A stretch of DNA of 64,000 nucleotides, from positions 772,117 to 836,116 of the forward strand of contig NZ_BSOG01000001.1 of NCBI RefSeq assembly GCF_030160395.1, written 5' to 3'. Below are positions 11,051-19,966 of the stretch, piece after piece; position 1 is the stretch's first letter; every line of letters starts with the position of its first letter. A program made the translations under genes and the position numbers. This stretch comes from Chitinimonas prasina (GTDB lineage: Bacteria; Pseudomonadota; Gammaproteobacteria; Burkholderiales; Chitinimonadaceae). Below the pieces are notes generated by a model. That model did not search any database. It saw only the letters and a program-made list of their open reading frames with translations, and was not told where the DNA came from.

Positions 11051-11342
11051 GCGCCGCTCGCGCCCTCCGGTCGCAACGGTTCTGACCAGGCTAGGCAGCA
11101 GGCGTCGTGGGTAGAACACACTCACACCAGGCGACCAGAAGTGTTTTTTTAGGCGGCGCCAGATTGCCACCGCCCAGTCCGATCGGGCGAGCGATAGCAA
11201 GGGCAGCAAGCCATGGCAGCACCAGCCGCCACGCCAGATCACACACGCCCCCCCCAGTTCGCCACGGCGATAGGTACACAGTGCCGGCCAAGCTCGTATA
11301 CTGCCTACATAGCCTCGTCGCATCCGTTGCATGGAGACCATC
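11051..11342 (+). other. Intergenic region between gspI and the metalloprotease
   Basis: About 290 bases without a convincing gene. A T7 run at 11144-11150 follows a weak ACACT/AGTGT inverted pair, a poor terminator candidate. TATACT at 11297-11302 could be a -10 element for the downstream protease, but I see no good -35 at normal spacing. Confidence 0.3.
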
Positions 11343-13040
11343 ATGTTTCACGCCTGCAGCCGCCTCTCACTGGTAGCCATCAGCCTCGTCAACGCCTGCT
11401 GGGCCGCTGAACCGCCCGCGCCCATCCTCGACCCGGCACGAATGGTCCACCCACCCAAGGCTACCAGGCTGCACGCTGCAGCAAGCACCGTCACCCCCAA
11501 GGGCGTACTGCTCTATGACATGCCCGCCCGCTGGGCCAATGGTCAGGTCACCTGGTATTACAACCCCAGCGGCCGCCCCAGCGATGTCAGCGATAGCGAG
11601 ATCATCAACTTCTTCAAGAATGCCTTTGCCGACTGGGAGAACGTCTGCCAGGTCACCGGCACCTATGGCGGCGTCACCTCGGTAGATGTCAACAATGCCA
11701 ACGAGATCGTGGTGGTCGGCTACAAGGACATAGGCGAATTTGCCTTCATGGACGCCGGCCCCCGTTTCGGTAGCAGCATGCCCTACCCCTATTTTTCCGG
11801 CGGCGCCATACGCATCAATATCAACAGCACCCAGTCCTCCCTGCGCAGCCGCCTGGACAACGGCGGCATCCGCGCTGCCCGGCATGAGCTGGGCCACCTG
11901 CTGAACTTCCACCACAGCGACGACCCCTACTCCATACTCTACGCCGCCCCCTATCTCAGCGAGATAGAAGATCTGACCGGCGACGACATCGCCATCTGCG
12001 CCGAACTCTACGGCGGACGCGGCATGATCACCCTGCCCGACCACAGCAACGCCCCGCTGGAACCCGGCAGCAGCGGCATGCGCATACTGATCGCAGACCG
12101 CTTCGACAACGGCGGCACCCCGCCTCCCGCACTACAGACGCTGGATGTCTCAAGCAACGCCTACTTCTACTTTAACCTGGCCTGGAACAGCCTCACCATC
12201 GGCGACGCCATCGCCTGGCGCTTCATCACACCCGCCGGCACCACCTGGGAAACCTACGACACCACAGCCCGTAGCAGCGCAGGCGGCACGGCACTACCAC
12301 GCAAGAACTTCCCTTTTAACGGAAAATGGCAGATTCAAGCCGTAGTAAAAGGCAAAGTCGCCGCCAAACAGGAATTCACCGTCCAGGGCGGCAGCCTCGC
12401 GCCACTCAACCGGATCGAATACGCCCTAATCGCCGAACAGGCCAGCAACGGCAACATCACTCCGAGACTGGATAACTACTCCAGCATCGGCGCCAAGCGC
12501 ATCGAGTTCTACCCCAACGGCAGCACCGGCCCCCTGGTCACAGGCGCCCCCTTTGTCCCGCTGGCAGGCAGCAATAATCAGGTCGAACTCTGGCTGCAAT
12601 CCGACCAGCCACGCTACCCCTACGATCCAAATAAATACTATGGCGGCAACGATAGCGATAGTGCAAACAATATACGCCGCCTGAACTTCACCACCAACGC
12701 CCAAGGCCGCATAGACCGCGACCTCATCAATTATGACCATACCGGCAGCCAATTCAGCTATTTCGGCACCGCCCACATCCAGATCGCCCAAACCGGCCCC
12801 ATGAAAATCTACCAGGCCGCACAGGTAGGAACAAAGTGGTACTACCGCACCCGCCAAGGCTGGAGCGACATCCCCGCCGAACTCAGCACCCTCACCGCCC
12901 CCGCCGCCATCACCTTCAGCGCCCTCACCGCAATGGACATCCGCTGGCTCCCAACCGGCACCACACTCTATATCGGCTACGGCACCTCTCTAGAAGACGT
13001 CGTCAACCGCGGCCAATACAAACTGGTACAGACCTTTTGA
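11343..13040 (+). CDS. Exported matrixin/astacin-like zinc metalloprotease
   Basis: A 565-residue exported protein. The start at 11343 has a GGAGA ribosome-binding site 5 bases upstream; an ATG 12 bases earlier lacks one. A Sec signal peptide (about 1-22, ending ACWAAEPP) precedes a metzincin catalytic domain. The zinc site is HELGHLLNFHH at residues 181-191, the HExxHxxGxxH-like pattern with Asn at the Gly position. The following Met-turn region reads SILY, with Leu where family members have Met. The C-terminal 300 residues are beta-rich and of unknown fold. Lying directly after a T2SS cluster, it is a likely secreted substrate. Whether it is active as a protease is uncertain because of the altered Met-turn. 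Confidence 0.75.
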   Translation: MFHACSRLSLVAISLVNACWAAEPPAPILDPARMVHPPKATRLHAAASTVTPKGVLLYDMPARWANGQVTWYYNPSGRPSDVSDSEIINFFKNAFADWENVCQVTGTYGGVTSVDVNNANEIVVVGYKDIGEFAFMDAGPRFGSSMPYPYFSGGAIRININSTQSSLRSRLDNGGIRAARHELGHLLNFHHSDDPYSILYAAPYLSEIEDLTGDDIAICAELYGGRGMITLPDHSNAPLEPGSSGMRILIADRFDNGGTPPPALQTLDVSSNAYFYFNLAWNSLTIGDAIAWRFITPAGTTWETYDTTARSSAGGTALPRKNFPFNGKWQIQAVVKGKVAAKQEFTVQGGSLAPLNRIEYALIAEQASNGNITPRLDNYSSIGAKRIEFYPNGSTGPLVTGAPFVPLAGSNNQVELWLQSDQPRYPYDPNKYYGGNDSDSANNIRRLNFTTNAQGRIDRDLINYDHTGSQFSYFGTAHIQIAQTGPMKIYQAAQVGTKWYYRTRQGWSDIPAELSTLTAPAAITFSALTAMDIRWLPTGTTLYIGYGTSLEDVVNRGQYKLVQTF

Positions 13041-13443
13041 AATCCAGTCCTGTCAACGCTATAGCTGGGATACCAGGTCCAATAACGCACTGACGCCCCG
13101 CCAGCAAAGGCCTCTCTGCGGGCAATGGCTAGCGACTATCAAGGCATCGCTAAAAACCAACCTGCGTAATTTACATAGCGAAAGTAGCGACGCTATAAAG
13201 TGTGCTCCGATAAGCACATCCGCCACCAAACCACATTCCTAAGCAGCTTCCCCCTTGCCCTCGAGAAAGCAGAACCCCCGATACCCTGGTACTCATTACG
13301 CTGACATTGGGTAGACGCGACCCGATGACGCAGCAAGGTCACCCCCCCTATCACTACCCTGCAGGGCATTCTCAACATCTTGTCACGGCAATAAAAAACG
13401 GGGGCCGAAGCCCCCGTTCTCAGATTTCAACTAGCGTCAAATA
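13041..13443. other. Intergenic region between two convergent genes
   Basis: About 400 bases with no credible gene. It holds the terminator of the leftward surface protein gene at 13391-13419; the rest shows no recognisable RNA, repeat or promoter. Confidence 0.4.
13391..13419 (-). terminator. Strong intrinsic terminator of the surface-layer-like gene
   Basis: Perfect 9-bp stem AACGGGGGC / GCCCCCGTT with a four-base loop, followed on the minus strand by a T-run (GTTTTTTAT). It lies 25 bases after the stop codon of the leftward gene. Confidence 0.9.
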
Positions 13444-15171
13444 TTACTGACGGGTGTTGAAGTCGTGGGTGTGCAGCTGGGTCACAGTGCCATTCGGTGC
13501 GAAGGAGAATTGCACGACATCCATCGTCGGGAATTCACCGGTCACGCGCACGTAGTGGAAGTCTTGGTTGCCAGCTTGAGCATCGAAGTTACAGGCCTCA
13601 ACCACCTTGTTACCGGCCAGCACGGTCGACTGGTAAGCACCCAGCAGGTTCAGCAGGGTAGCAGTCTTCACAACGCTGTCCACTGCAGGCGTACCACCGT
13701 CGAACTCGTAACCCTTGCCCTTGTTACGGAAGCACTGGATGGTCACGCGGCCAGCAGTGGCCGAAGTGTTCTGGATACGAACGAAGGTTTGGTAACCAGC
13801 AGCAATGGTGTCGGTCTTGTAGACCAGCGGCACTGCCAGGGTGGTACCGTTGTTGACCAGCGGAGCCAGGGTCTTGTCTTCAACATTGCGCTTGATGTAA
13901 CGCGGGTTGAACCAGTTGACTTCGTACGAAGGCTTCCAGCCCGATTCCTTCACTTCTTCCACAGCGTCAGTGCCGTTGGAACGGACACAAACATTGTAGG
14001 TAGCCGTAGCTTGGGTGGTGTTGGAAGCAACCGAACCCGAGTTGATGGCGATAGTGATGGTACCGGCGGTGTCATTCACTGCAGCCAGGTAGCGCAGGCC
14101 AGCAGCCGAAGCGGTCGGAGCCGAATCACCAGCTTCGCACTCGAGCGGGTCAGCCGACAACCAGATACCAGCGCCGGTTGCAACGGCACCCACGAAGGCC
14201 TTCAGCTTACCAGCCTCAGCGCCGCCCAAGGTCAGCTTGATGTCATCCGAACCGTTGAAGTCGTACGCAACGCCGTCTTCCTTGTTCACACCAGCAACCA
14301 GGTTCAGCGTAACTTGGCCGATCACAGCAGTACGGTTGGCATCGGTGAACGAAGCCGGAGTCTGGGTGAACGACTTACGCTGATCACCAACCTGAATGTA
14401 CAGGGGGGTGCTAGGCGTAGCAAAGTTGTCAACGCCGTTGGTGGTCGCATCGATCTTGGCATTGCCGACAACCGTCGCGCTCAGGGCTTCCTTAGACTCC
14501 AGCACAGCAACTGCAGTCGTCGTTTGGATGCCATTCGCGGTAGCAGTAGTAGCGCGGAATTCCTGACCCAGCGAAACCTTAGTACCAGGAGTGGCGAAAC
14601 CAGCTTCCTTCAGCTTCTTGATCTTAATCGCACCGAACTTGAAGTTCGATTCGGCAACACCCAGGGTGGCAGGGATATCGGTGGCGCCCACCGTTTCCAG
14701 TTGAATAACCACTGTGTTGTCACCGATCTCGCCGCCCGACAGCTTAACCGGGTTGACAAACTTGTCACCGGCATAGACGAAGAAAGCCTGACCACCAACA
14801 GCGGTCGAGAACACGGCAGCGACGTCAGCAACTTCAAGTGCATTGTTGGTAGCGCTTACGGTACCTGCGTTAGCCTCGACAGCGCTGACACGCACAGCCT
14901 CACCGAACACGGCGCCCTTGTCCAGGGTGTACTTGACGGTAACCAGCTGACCAGCAGCAACGGTAACAGCGTCCAGGTTCATGTTGACGTTGCTGAGCTG
15001 GATCAGGGTTTCGTCGGAGTTGGTGCCGAACATGTGGGTAGCGACCTTGACGGTTGCGCCAGTGGTCGCAGTCAGGCTACCAGTCGAGCTGGTAACTGCG
15101 AAGGCAGAGGCAGCAACGCCAGCGAAGGCGAGAGCTACAGCGGCCTTAATCATTTGATTCTTTGTTTTCAC
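13444..15171 (-). CDS. Surface-layer-like abundant exported protein
   Basis: A 575-residue exported protein of no family I can name. It starts at GTG with an AGGAAG ribosome-binding site; the signal peptide MKTKNQMIKAAVALAFAG ends ASAFA. The mature protein is Ala/Thr/Val/Gly rich, acidic, almost free of Trp and with only four Cys, like S-layer and autoaggregating beta-sandwich proteins. The C-terminal 120 residues (GYQTFVRIQNTS onwards) form a more conserved-looking domain with paired Cys. It has its own near-consensus promoter, a strong terminator and codon use more biased than its neighbours, so it is probably highly expressed. It lies directly after gspD of T2SS cluster 2, suggesting that system exports it. 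The S-layer role is inference. Confidence 0.6.
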   Translation of the reverse strand: MKTKNQMIKAAVALAFAGVAASAFAVTSSTGSLTATTGATVKVATHMFGTNSDETLIQLSNVNMNLDAVTVAAGQLVTVKYTLDKGAVFGEAVRVSAVEANAGTVSATNNALEVADVAAVFSTAVGGQAFFVYAGDKFVNPVKLSGGEIGDNTVVIQLETVGATDIPATLGVAESNFKFGAIKIKKLKEAGFATPGTKVSLGQEFRATTATANGIQTTTAVAVLESKEALSATVVGNAKIDATTNGVDNFATPSTPLYIQVGDQRKSFTQTPASFTDANRTAVIGQVTLNLVAGVNKEDGVAYDFNGSDDIKLTLGGAEAGKLKAFVGAVATGAGIWLSADPLECEAGDSAPTASAAGLRYLAAVNDTAGTITIAINSGSVASNTTQATATYNVCVRSNGTDAVEEVKESGWKPSYEVNWFNPRYIKRNVEDKTLAPLVNNGTTLAVPLVYKTDTIAAGYQTFVRIQNTSATAGRVTIQCFRNKGKGYEFDGGTPAVDSVVKTATLLNLLGAYQSTVLAGNKVVEACNFDAQAGNQDFHYVRVTGEFPTMDVVQFSFAPNGTVTQLHTHDFNTRQ

Positions 15172-15221
15172 AGTGATCTTCCTTCCAGATTGATCGGCGT
15201 GGGACTAATAACTAGGTAATG

Positions 15222-15237
15222 TCTTTCGAAAGACAGG
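15222..15237. promoter_or_regulatory. 16-bp perfect palindrome at the predicted transcription start
   Basis: TGTCTTTCGAAAGACA is a perfect palindrome lying 3 bases downstream of the -10 element on the minus strand, so it spans the expected +1 to about +13. It could be a repressor operator or form a hairpin at the very 5' end of the mRNA that protects it from decay. Confidence 0.5.
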
Positions 15238-15240
15238 CGC

Positions 15241-15268
15241 AGTATAGCAAAGGGGAGAAGGGTGTCAA
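15241..15268 (-). promoter_or_regulatory. Near-consensus sigma-70 promoter of the surface protein gene
   Basis: On the minus strand TTGACA (15268-15263) and TATACT (15246-15241) are separated by 16 bases. The -35 is a perfect match and the -10 differs at one base. It would give a leader of about 60 bases before the GTG start with its ribosome-binding site. Confidence 0.85.
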
Positions 15269-15472
15269 CGCCATAACTCCCAGCAGCGGCGCGGCTTTCG
15301 GGGCTTCTGTCTGGCAATATGACACATCAGCCAAAAAACCCGAAAAGCAGCAGCATAATCATGGGCTTACATTACTTTCCAAAGAAAACCCACGCCACAT
15401 TGCTGATATCCAATCCGCCCCCCTTACCTTCGATGGCTGCAACATTTACACCACAGCCAGTCTTAATATTCA

Positions 15473-17863
15473 CTACTTGCCCTGCCCCTTTGCAGCCCGC
15501 AGTATTTCATCCAGCAAGGCCTTATCGGTCACTACCGTTTCTCTCGGCGCCCCGGCTTTAGGTGCGGCCGCAGGTGCAGCCGCCTTGGGCGCTACTGGTA
15601 CAGGAGTAGCAGGAGCGGCTATGGGAGGAGCCGCATCATTGACACCGGCTGCCTCTTGCATCGACACAGGCGTATCTGCTCTGGGCGTATCAACAGCAGT
15701 CGTCTCATATCCCTTGCTGCCATCACTCAAGCTGGTCGCTGGCAGTGGCTCGGCGGGCTCAGCCACAACCGGGGTGGGAACCGAAGGAATCGAGGCCTTG
15801 GGAGCTTCCATAACAGGCGGAGCTGCAGGCCGGTTGGGGATGACAGACAAGCCATCGGATGTAGCGCGCCCCCAGCCATCCTTGGTTTGGGCCCTTAGCG
15901 CATCGCTGATCGCTTCGGTTTCGTAGTCGTCATTCAAGATATAGGGGGTGATCAGCACCAGCAACTCGGTACGGTCATCGTCCTTCTGGGTGCGGCCAAA
16001 CAATTGGCCCACCAAGGGCAGATCTTTCAGGAAGGGGACACCCGCATTGTTGTCGGTGCCCCGCTGCTCAATCAGCCCCCCTATCAGCACGGTGGCGCCA
16101 TCCCGTATCGACAGTTTGGTGTCCACTCGCTTGGTGCTGAAGGTTGGGCTGCTGCTCACACCGGTATCGGTCGCAGTCGGGCTGCTGACCTCTTGGCTGA
16201 TTTCCAGCTCTACCCTGCCGCCGGCGTGAATCACGGGGCGTACCTTGAGCACGACGCCAGAGGTACGGTACTGCACCGTCTGCAAGGGGCCGCCATTATT
16301 GGTATTGGTATTTGAATCACTCTGCTGGCTGGTAATAATGGGCACTTCCTGGCCCACTTGGATAGTTGCTGATTCGCCATTGCGGGCCATGATACGCGGG
16401 GTAAATAACAAGGTCGCCCGATTGGCGCTGGCCAAGGCACTGAGATTACCCTTCAGTCTCGCCAGATCCGTCACAAAGTTGGCTGTTACGCCTGAGGACT
16501 TCGCGGTGGCGTTGATTAGCGCAGTTCCCGTGATACCTTTCACCGCATCAGCAGGAGCGCGCGACCACTCCCACTCCACCCCCAGGCTGAATTTATCCGC
16601 CAGCTTCACTTCTGCCACGGTCACCTCGATCAGTGCCGTTTTCACCGGCCTGTCCAGGTCTTTAAGCAGATTCAACCACTGCGTGTATTCCTCAGCGCTG
16701 CCTTGCAATATCAAGCTGTTGGTAGGCGCGCTCACCACCACGCGCGCACCGGCAGTCTTGCCACCGGCCGCAGCTGCACCGCCGGCGATGATGGACTGTA
16801 GAGTCTGCGCTATCGCCTGTGCATCGGCATGCTTGACGTTGTAAATAAAGTAGCCCGCGCCGCTGCGACTGTTCTGAGATGAATCCAGATAGGCAGCCCA
16901 TTTGGCGACATGCTCCAAGGTCTTGGCATCGCTACCAAATACCAGCAGCGACCCAATGCCATTGATGGGCAGGATGGAAATCGGTGTTGAGGTCGACACC
17001 CCGATACCCACGCCGTAGCCCTCGTTCTGCAGCACCTCGGACAGGCGCTTGGCAAAATCGTCCACAGCCCAGAACTCGGGCGATATCTTGATGCTGTTGC
17101 GCCCCTTCATGGTGGGCTGATCCAGGATACGTATCACCTCCAGCGCAGCGGACACATCCTCGGACTGGCCGCTCAGCATGATGGCATTGCGCGGTGCATC
17201 CTCGTTGATCTGCAGGCGGCTGCCATATAGCGTGCGCAGCCAGGACATGATCTCGCCGCCTCGCACTGTGGACATTTCCACCCAATAGAACACGGGACGC
17301 AGGGGCAGCGGCGTATCAGGCAATGCACGGCCACGGCGTATTTGTGGCAGATAGGCATTCTGGTTGCTATCGGGTGCGATTCGCAGGAAGCCGCCACCCA
17401 TATCGTTCACAGCCACGCCATAGCCCTTGAGCACCAGGCGCGCGGTGTCTGCGACTTCCGACGGGGTCTGCGGCTTGGAGGTGCGCAGGGTCACCAGATC
17501 CTGGCGCGATGCAATTTGGGGGTCCATGCTGAAATTGGATTTCAGGATGGACCCGTATACGGCCTGGACAAACGTGGGCAGCGGCATCTGATCGAAGGTC
17601 AGGCTGATGTCGGCCTTCTCGTCCACCTTGGGCTTGGCCGGACCACCTTTTTGATTGGTTGTCGGGCTATCAGGCAAGGCCTTGGGGGTATCGCGTGCGA
17701 TCGTCGGCTTTTTAGCCGCAGCGGCCAGTGATGCAGCGCTGGCCTCGCTGCCGTCACGCACAATGACCGCCGAAGCAGGCACCATGGGGGGAGGCGTAGC
17801 ACAACCTGCAAGCAAGGTAGCAATGACCGCGTAAGACAGGCTCGGTTTCAATACAGCACTCAT
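15473..17863 (-). CDS. gspD: T2SS secretin lipoprotein GspD, cluster 2
   Basis: A 796-residue secretin. The N-terminus is a lipoprotein signal (LLAGCATP, Cys at 21), so the protein is probably self-piloting to the outer membrane. After a Pro/Lys linker comes an N0 domain (ISLTFDQMPLPTFV at about 86), N1-N3 repeats with a Gly/Ala loop (AGGAAAAGGKTAG near 360), and the secretin core with VGQEVPIITSQQ, VLIGGLIEQRG and PFLKDLPLVGQLFG. The last 130 residues form a Pro/Ala-rich tail ending in a short charged helix, which most secretins lack. It is the last gene of the leftward cluster; its start overlaps the gspC-like stop by ATGA. Confidence 0.95.
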   Translation of the reverse strand: MSAVLKPSLSYAVIATLLAGCATPPPMVPASAVIVRDGSEASAASLAAAAKKPTIARDTPKALPDSPTTNQKGGPAKPKVDEKADISLTFDQMPLPTFVQAVYGSILKSNFSMDPQIASRQDLVTLRTSKPQTPSEVADTARLVLKGYGVAVNDMGGGFLRIAPDSNQNAYLPQIRRGRALPDTPLPLRPVFYWVEMSTVRGGEIMSWLRTLYGSRLQINEDAPRNAIMLSGQSEDVSAALEVIRILDQPTMKGRNSIKISPEFWAVDDFAKRLSEVLQNEGYGVGIGVSTSTPISILPINGIGSLLVFGSDAKTLEHVAKWAAYLDSSQNSRSGAGYFIYNVKHADAQAIAQTLQSIIAGGAAAAGGKTAGARVVVSAPTNSLILQGSAEEYTQWLNLLKDLDRPVKTALIEVTVAEVKLADKFSLGVEWEWSRAPADAVKGITGTALINATAKSSGVTANFVTDLARLKGNLSALASANRATLLFTPRIMARNGESATIQVGQEVPIITSQQSDSNTNTNNGGPLQTVQYRTSGVVLKVRPVIHAGGRVELEISQEVSSPTATDTGVSSSPTFSTKRVDTKLSIRDGATVLIGGLIEQRGTDNNAGVPFLKDLPLVGQLFGRTQKDDDRTELLVLITPYILNDDYETEAISDALRAQTKDGWGRATSDGLSVIPNRPAAPPVMEAPKASIPSVPTPVVAEPAEPLPATSLSDGSKGYETTAVDTPRADTPVSMQEAAGVNDAAPPIAAPATPVPVAPKAAAPAAAPKAGAPRETVVTDKALLDEILRAAKGQGK

Positions 17864-18288
17864 TCTCTAAAAATCCTCAAAGCGCGGGCATGACGCCCAA
17901 CCTGGACGCCAATCCGATCCGACTCGATCGCAATGATTTGGTGCCCACCGGGCAACACATCCCCAACACGAAGCGTTTCTACCTGCCTGCCATCTATGCG
18001 CAGGTAAAGCACCCACTCACCCGACACATTCGACACCCCCACGATCCGCCAGTTTGGGGGCGTCAGTGGCGCAGCCTCCACAGCCGCCTCTCCCTCGCCA
18101 AGCAGACGGCTATCTTTCAGGCTCTTGGCCTGCGCCTCCACATCAGGTAGCGCGGGGATAGCCGGGAGTGCAGGCGGCACCTGCGTGTGCAAGGCAGGTG
18201 GGGGCGGTAACTTGACAGGCTGCTTCCAAACCCAGGCAGTCCAGCCGACGAGTAGCGCGATCGTCAACAACGCGATGCGATACTTCAT
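17860..18288 (-). CDS. gspC: GspC-like periplasmic coupling protein, cluster 2
   Basis: A 142-residue bitopic protein: one N-terminal membrane helix (about 5-22, ALLTIALLVGWTAWVW), a Pro-rich linker, and a small beta domain (NWRIVGVSNVSGEWVLYLR ... LRVGDVLPGGHQII) that resembles the HR domain of GspC or PilP. No PDZ domain. It directly precedes gspD, as expected for the protein that links platform and secretin. It begins one base after the gspM stop. Confidence 0.65.
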   Translation of the reverse strand: MKYRIALLTIALLVGWTAWVWKQPVKLPPPPALHTQVPPALPAIPALPDVEAQAKSLKDSRLLGEGEAAVEAAPLTPPNWRIVGVSNVSGEWVLYLRIDGRQVETLRVGDVLPGGHQIIAIESDRIGVQVGRHARALRIFRE

Positions 18289-18879
18289 TTAGGTATTCTT
18301 CCCATTTTCTTGAACGGCAGGTGCTTTGCGCACCAAGGTATTCACTACCAGCGTGACCTTGCTATTGCCGCGTTGAATGGTGAGCCCATCGATTACCAGC
18401 ATGGGCTTACCCATGGAGAGGCGAGCCAGCGCCTGCTGCAGGGTGTCCACCGTGAACTTGAACTCCACCTTGGCGCCCACCCGCCAAAAGCCCGGCACTT
18501 CGTTGTCCCGGCTCTGGTCCTCGGCCATGACGATGTTCAGCCCTGAGACCCCGGCAGCCAACATCTGCTTCTCAAGCCAGTCCTGCATATGGGCCTCTGC
18601 CAGGGCATAGGATGCGTCCTGCCAGGTACGCGCCTCGACCTCCAGATTGAGCGCATTCAAGGCACGTTCCTGGTTCACCCAGGGGGCAGCCTCTGCGCCG
18701 GCCGACAGGCTCTTGACCTTGAGCATGGTTTTTTTGTAGTCGACCAGCGCGGCCCGCTCTTTGTCGAGCAGATCCAGCACCTGCGACAGTGCCAGTATGC
18801 CTATGATCAGCGCCAGGGCCATGCGATCGCGCCGGTTTTCACGCAAACGGCGGAGCAAGAGATCAAGATTCAAGCTCAT
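18289..18879 (-). CDS. gspM: T2SS platform protein GspM, cluster 2 (PilO-like)
   Basis: A 196-residue protein with a basic N-terminus, a membrane segment (about 20-37, MALALIIGILALSQVLDL), a helical region and a periplasmic ferredoxin-like domain ending VTLVVNTLVRK. It overlaps gspL by 17 bases. Position between L and C and the overall plan support GspM; sequence similarity to classical GspM is low. Confidence 0.65.
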   Translation of the reverse strand: MSLNLDLLLRRLRENRRDRMALALIIGILALSQVLDLLDKERAALVDYKKTMLKVKSLSAGAEAAPWVNQERALNALNLEVEARTWQDASYALAEAHMQDWLEKQMLAAGVSGLNIVMAEDQSRDNEVPGFWRVGAKVEFKFTVDTLQQALARLSMGKPMLVIDGLTIQRGNSKVTLVVNTLVRKAPAVQENGKNT

Positions 18880-19966
18880 CCTCCTTCACAACCGCACCTT
18901 TCACATCCAGCGACAAGGTCAACCCCCTCGCATTGGCATCAGCCACACTGCGAATATTTTCGAACAAACCCAGGTTTTCTATGCGCTGCAACACGTCTTC
19001 CGTAGGGAATCGCGTCTCCTTGCTGGACAACACCATGCGCAACTTGCCAGCCTGATAATCCCAGTCGATCAAGGTGACACTATCGGTCGGCAAAGCCTTG
19101 CCCAGCGCATTCATCAGCGCAAGATTGGACGGCTTGGCCCACTCTCGAGCCACGCGTTCCATATCGGCGTGCATTACCCGCATAGCCTCCAGGTCAACGC
19201 TTTTGCTACCGGACTTTTGGCTCTGGGCGATGCGCTGCTTCAATATCTTGGTCTGTGCTTCGATGCCAGAGATACGAGCCTGGTACCAAACGGCTGCACC
19301 CAGCAGCAAGAGAGCGGCGCCTGCGTAAGCCACGGTTTCCAGCAGATCGTAGGTCCCCAGCAAAGGGTCAATCGCCGAGGGCTCGCCCCATACTGCACTG
19401 TCCAGCGTTGTCTTGATCAGCGCAGGCAGCGCGGCAACGGGTGCTGCGCCGTTGTCGCGCAGGAACAGATTCCAGGCCGACAAGGCCGGCGATTCTGGCC
19501 ACCAGCGTGAGGATAGCAGTGCACCGTTCACCCAAATCTGCCCCTCCACCCCATCCTGGCGCTGCAGCAAGACGGCGCCGTCGGCGGGCACCACCCCGAA
19601 CAAGGACTCCGGATAGACAATGGCGTTGCGCAATAAGGGCCGCTCAGCACAAAGCCCATCCATCCAAGCCGCGTCCCAGTACCAGACCAAGGCTCGATCC
19701 CCTTGCCAGACTATGGCAAAACCCGCCTGAGCATAAGGATTGAACTGATCCAGCCGCAACTTCAAAGCTGCAGAACGGCGACGGCGGGGGATATCCTTCA
19801 GGTCAAAACAGTGGAAACGACAGGCTGCACGAGAAACCACCGCAGCAGGCTTGGCCCATCTAAAACCCGCTCGGACGACCTCACAACCCGCTCTCTGACA
19901 GCGGATTAACGGGGACGAGCGCCGCTGCAGCGGGCCTCGGCGGAAGCGGAGGAAACTTGGTTTCAT
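18863..19966 (-). CDS. gspL: T2SS platform protein GspL, cluster 2 (atypical)
   Basis: A 367-residue protein with a shortened cytoplasmic domain, one transmembrane helix near 228-246 (VAYAGAALLLLGAAVWY), a coiled coil and a periplasmic domain. The segment CRFHCFDLKDIPRRRR near 50-65 looks conserved but does not match textbook GspL. The first ATG overlaps gspK by 86 bases; a GTG at 19840 is an alternative start. Named from its place between gspK and gspM and from its topology. Confidence 0.65.
   Translation of the reverse strand: MKPSFLRFRRGPLQRRSSPLIRCQRAGCEVVRAGFRWAKPAAVVSRAACRFHCFDLKDIPRRRRSAALKLRLDQFNPYAQAGFAIVWQGDRALVWYWDAAWMDGLCAERPLLRNAIVYPESLFGVVPADGAVLLQRQDGVEGQIWVNGALLSSRWWPESPALSAWNLFLRDNGAAPVAALPALIKTTLDSAVWGEPSAIDPLLGTYDLLETVAYAGAALLLLGAAVWYQARISGIEAQTKILKQRIAQSQKSGSKSVDLEAMRVMHADMERVAREWAKPSNLALMNALGKALPTDSVTLIDWDYQAGKLRMVLSSKETRFPTEDVLQRIENLGLFENIRSVADANARGLTLSLDVKGAVVKEDELES

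Larger units (their letters stand above)
15172..15472. other. Leader and promoter region of the surface protein
   Basis: About 300 bases between gspD of cluster 2 and the surface protein gene. It contains the promoter (15241-15268) and the palindrome (15222-15237) described separately. The remaining 200 bases are AT-richer than the surroundings and show no gene. Confidence 0.5.

Noticed and set aside
13465-15219. 584-codon open frame opposite the surface-layer-like gene
   Set aside because: The minus-strand gene has promoter, ribosome-binding site, signal peptide and terminator; the plus-strand product has none and is compositionally odd.
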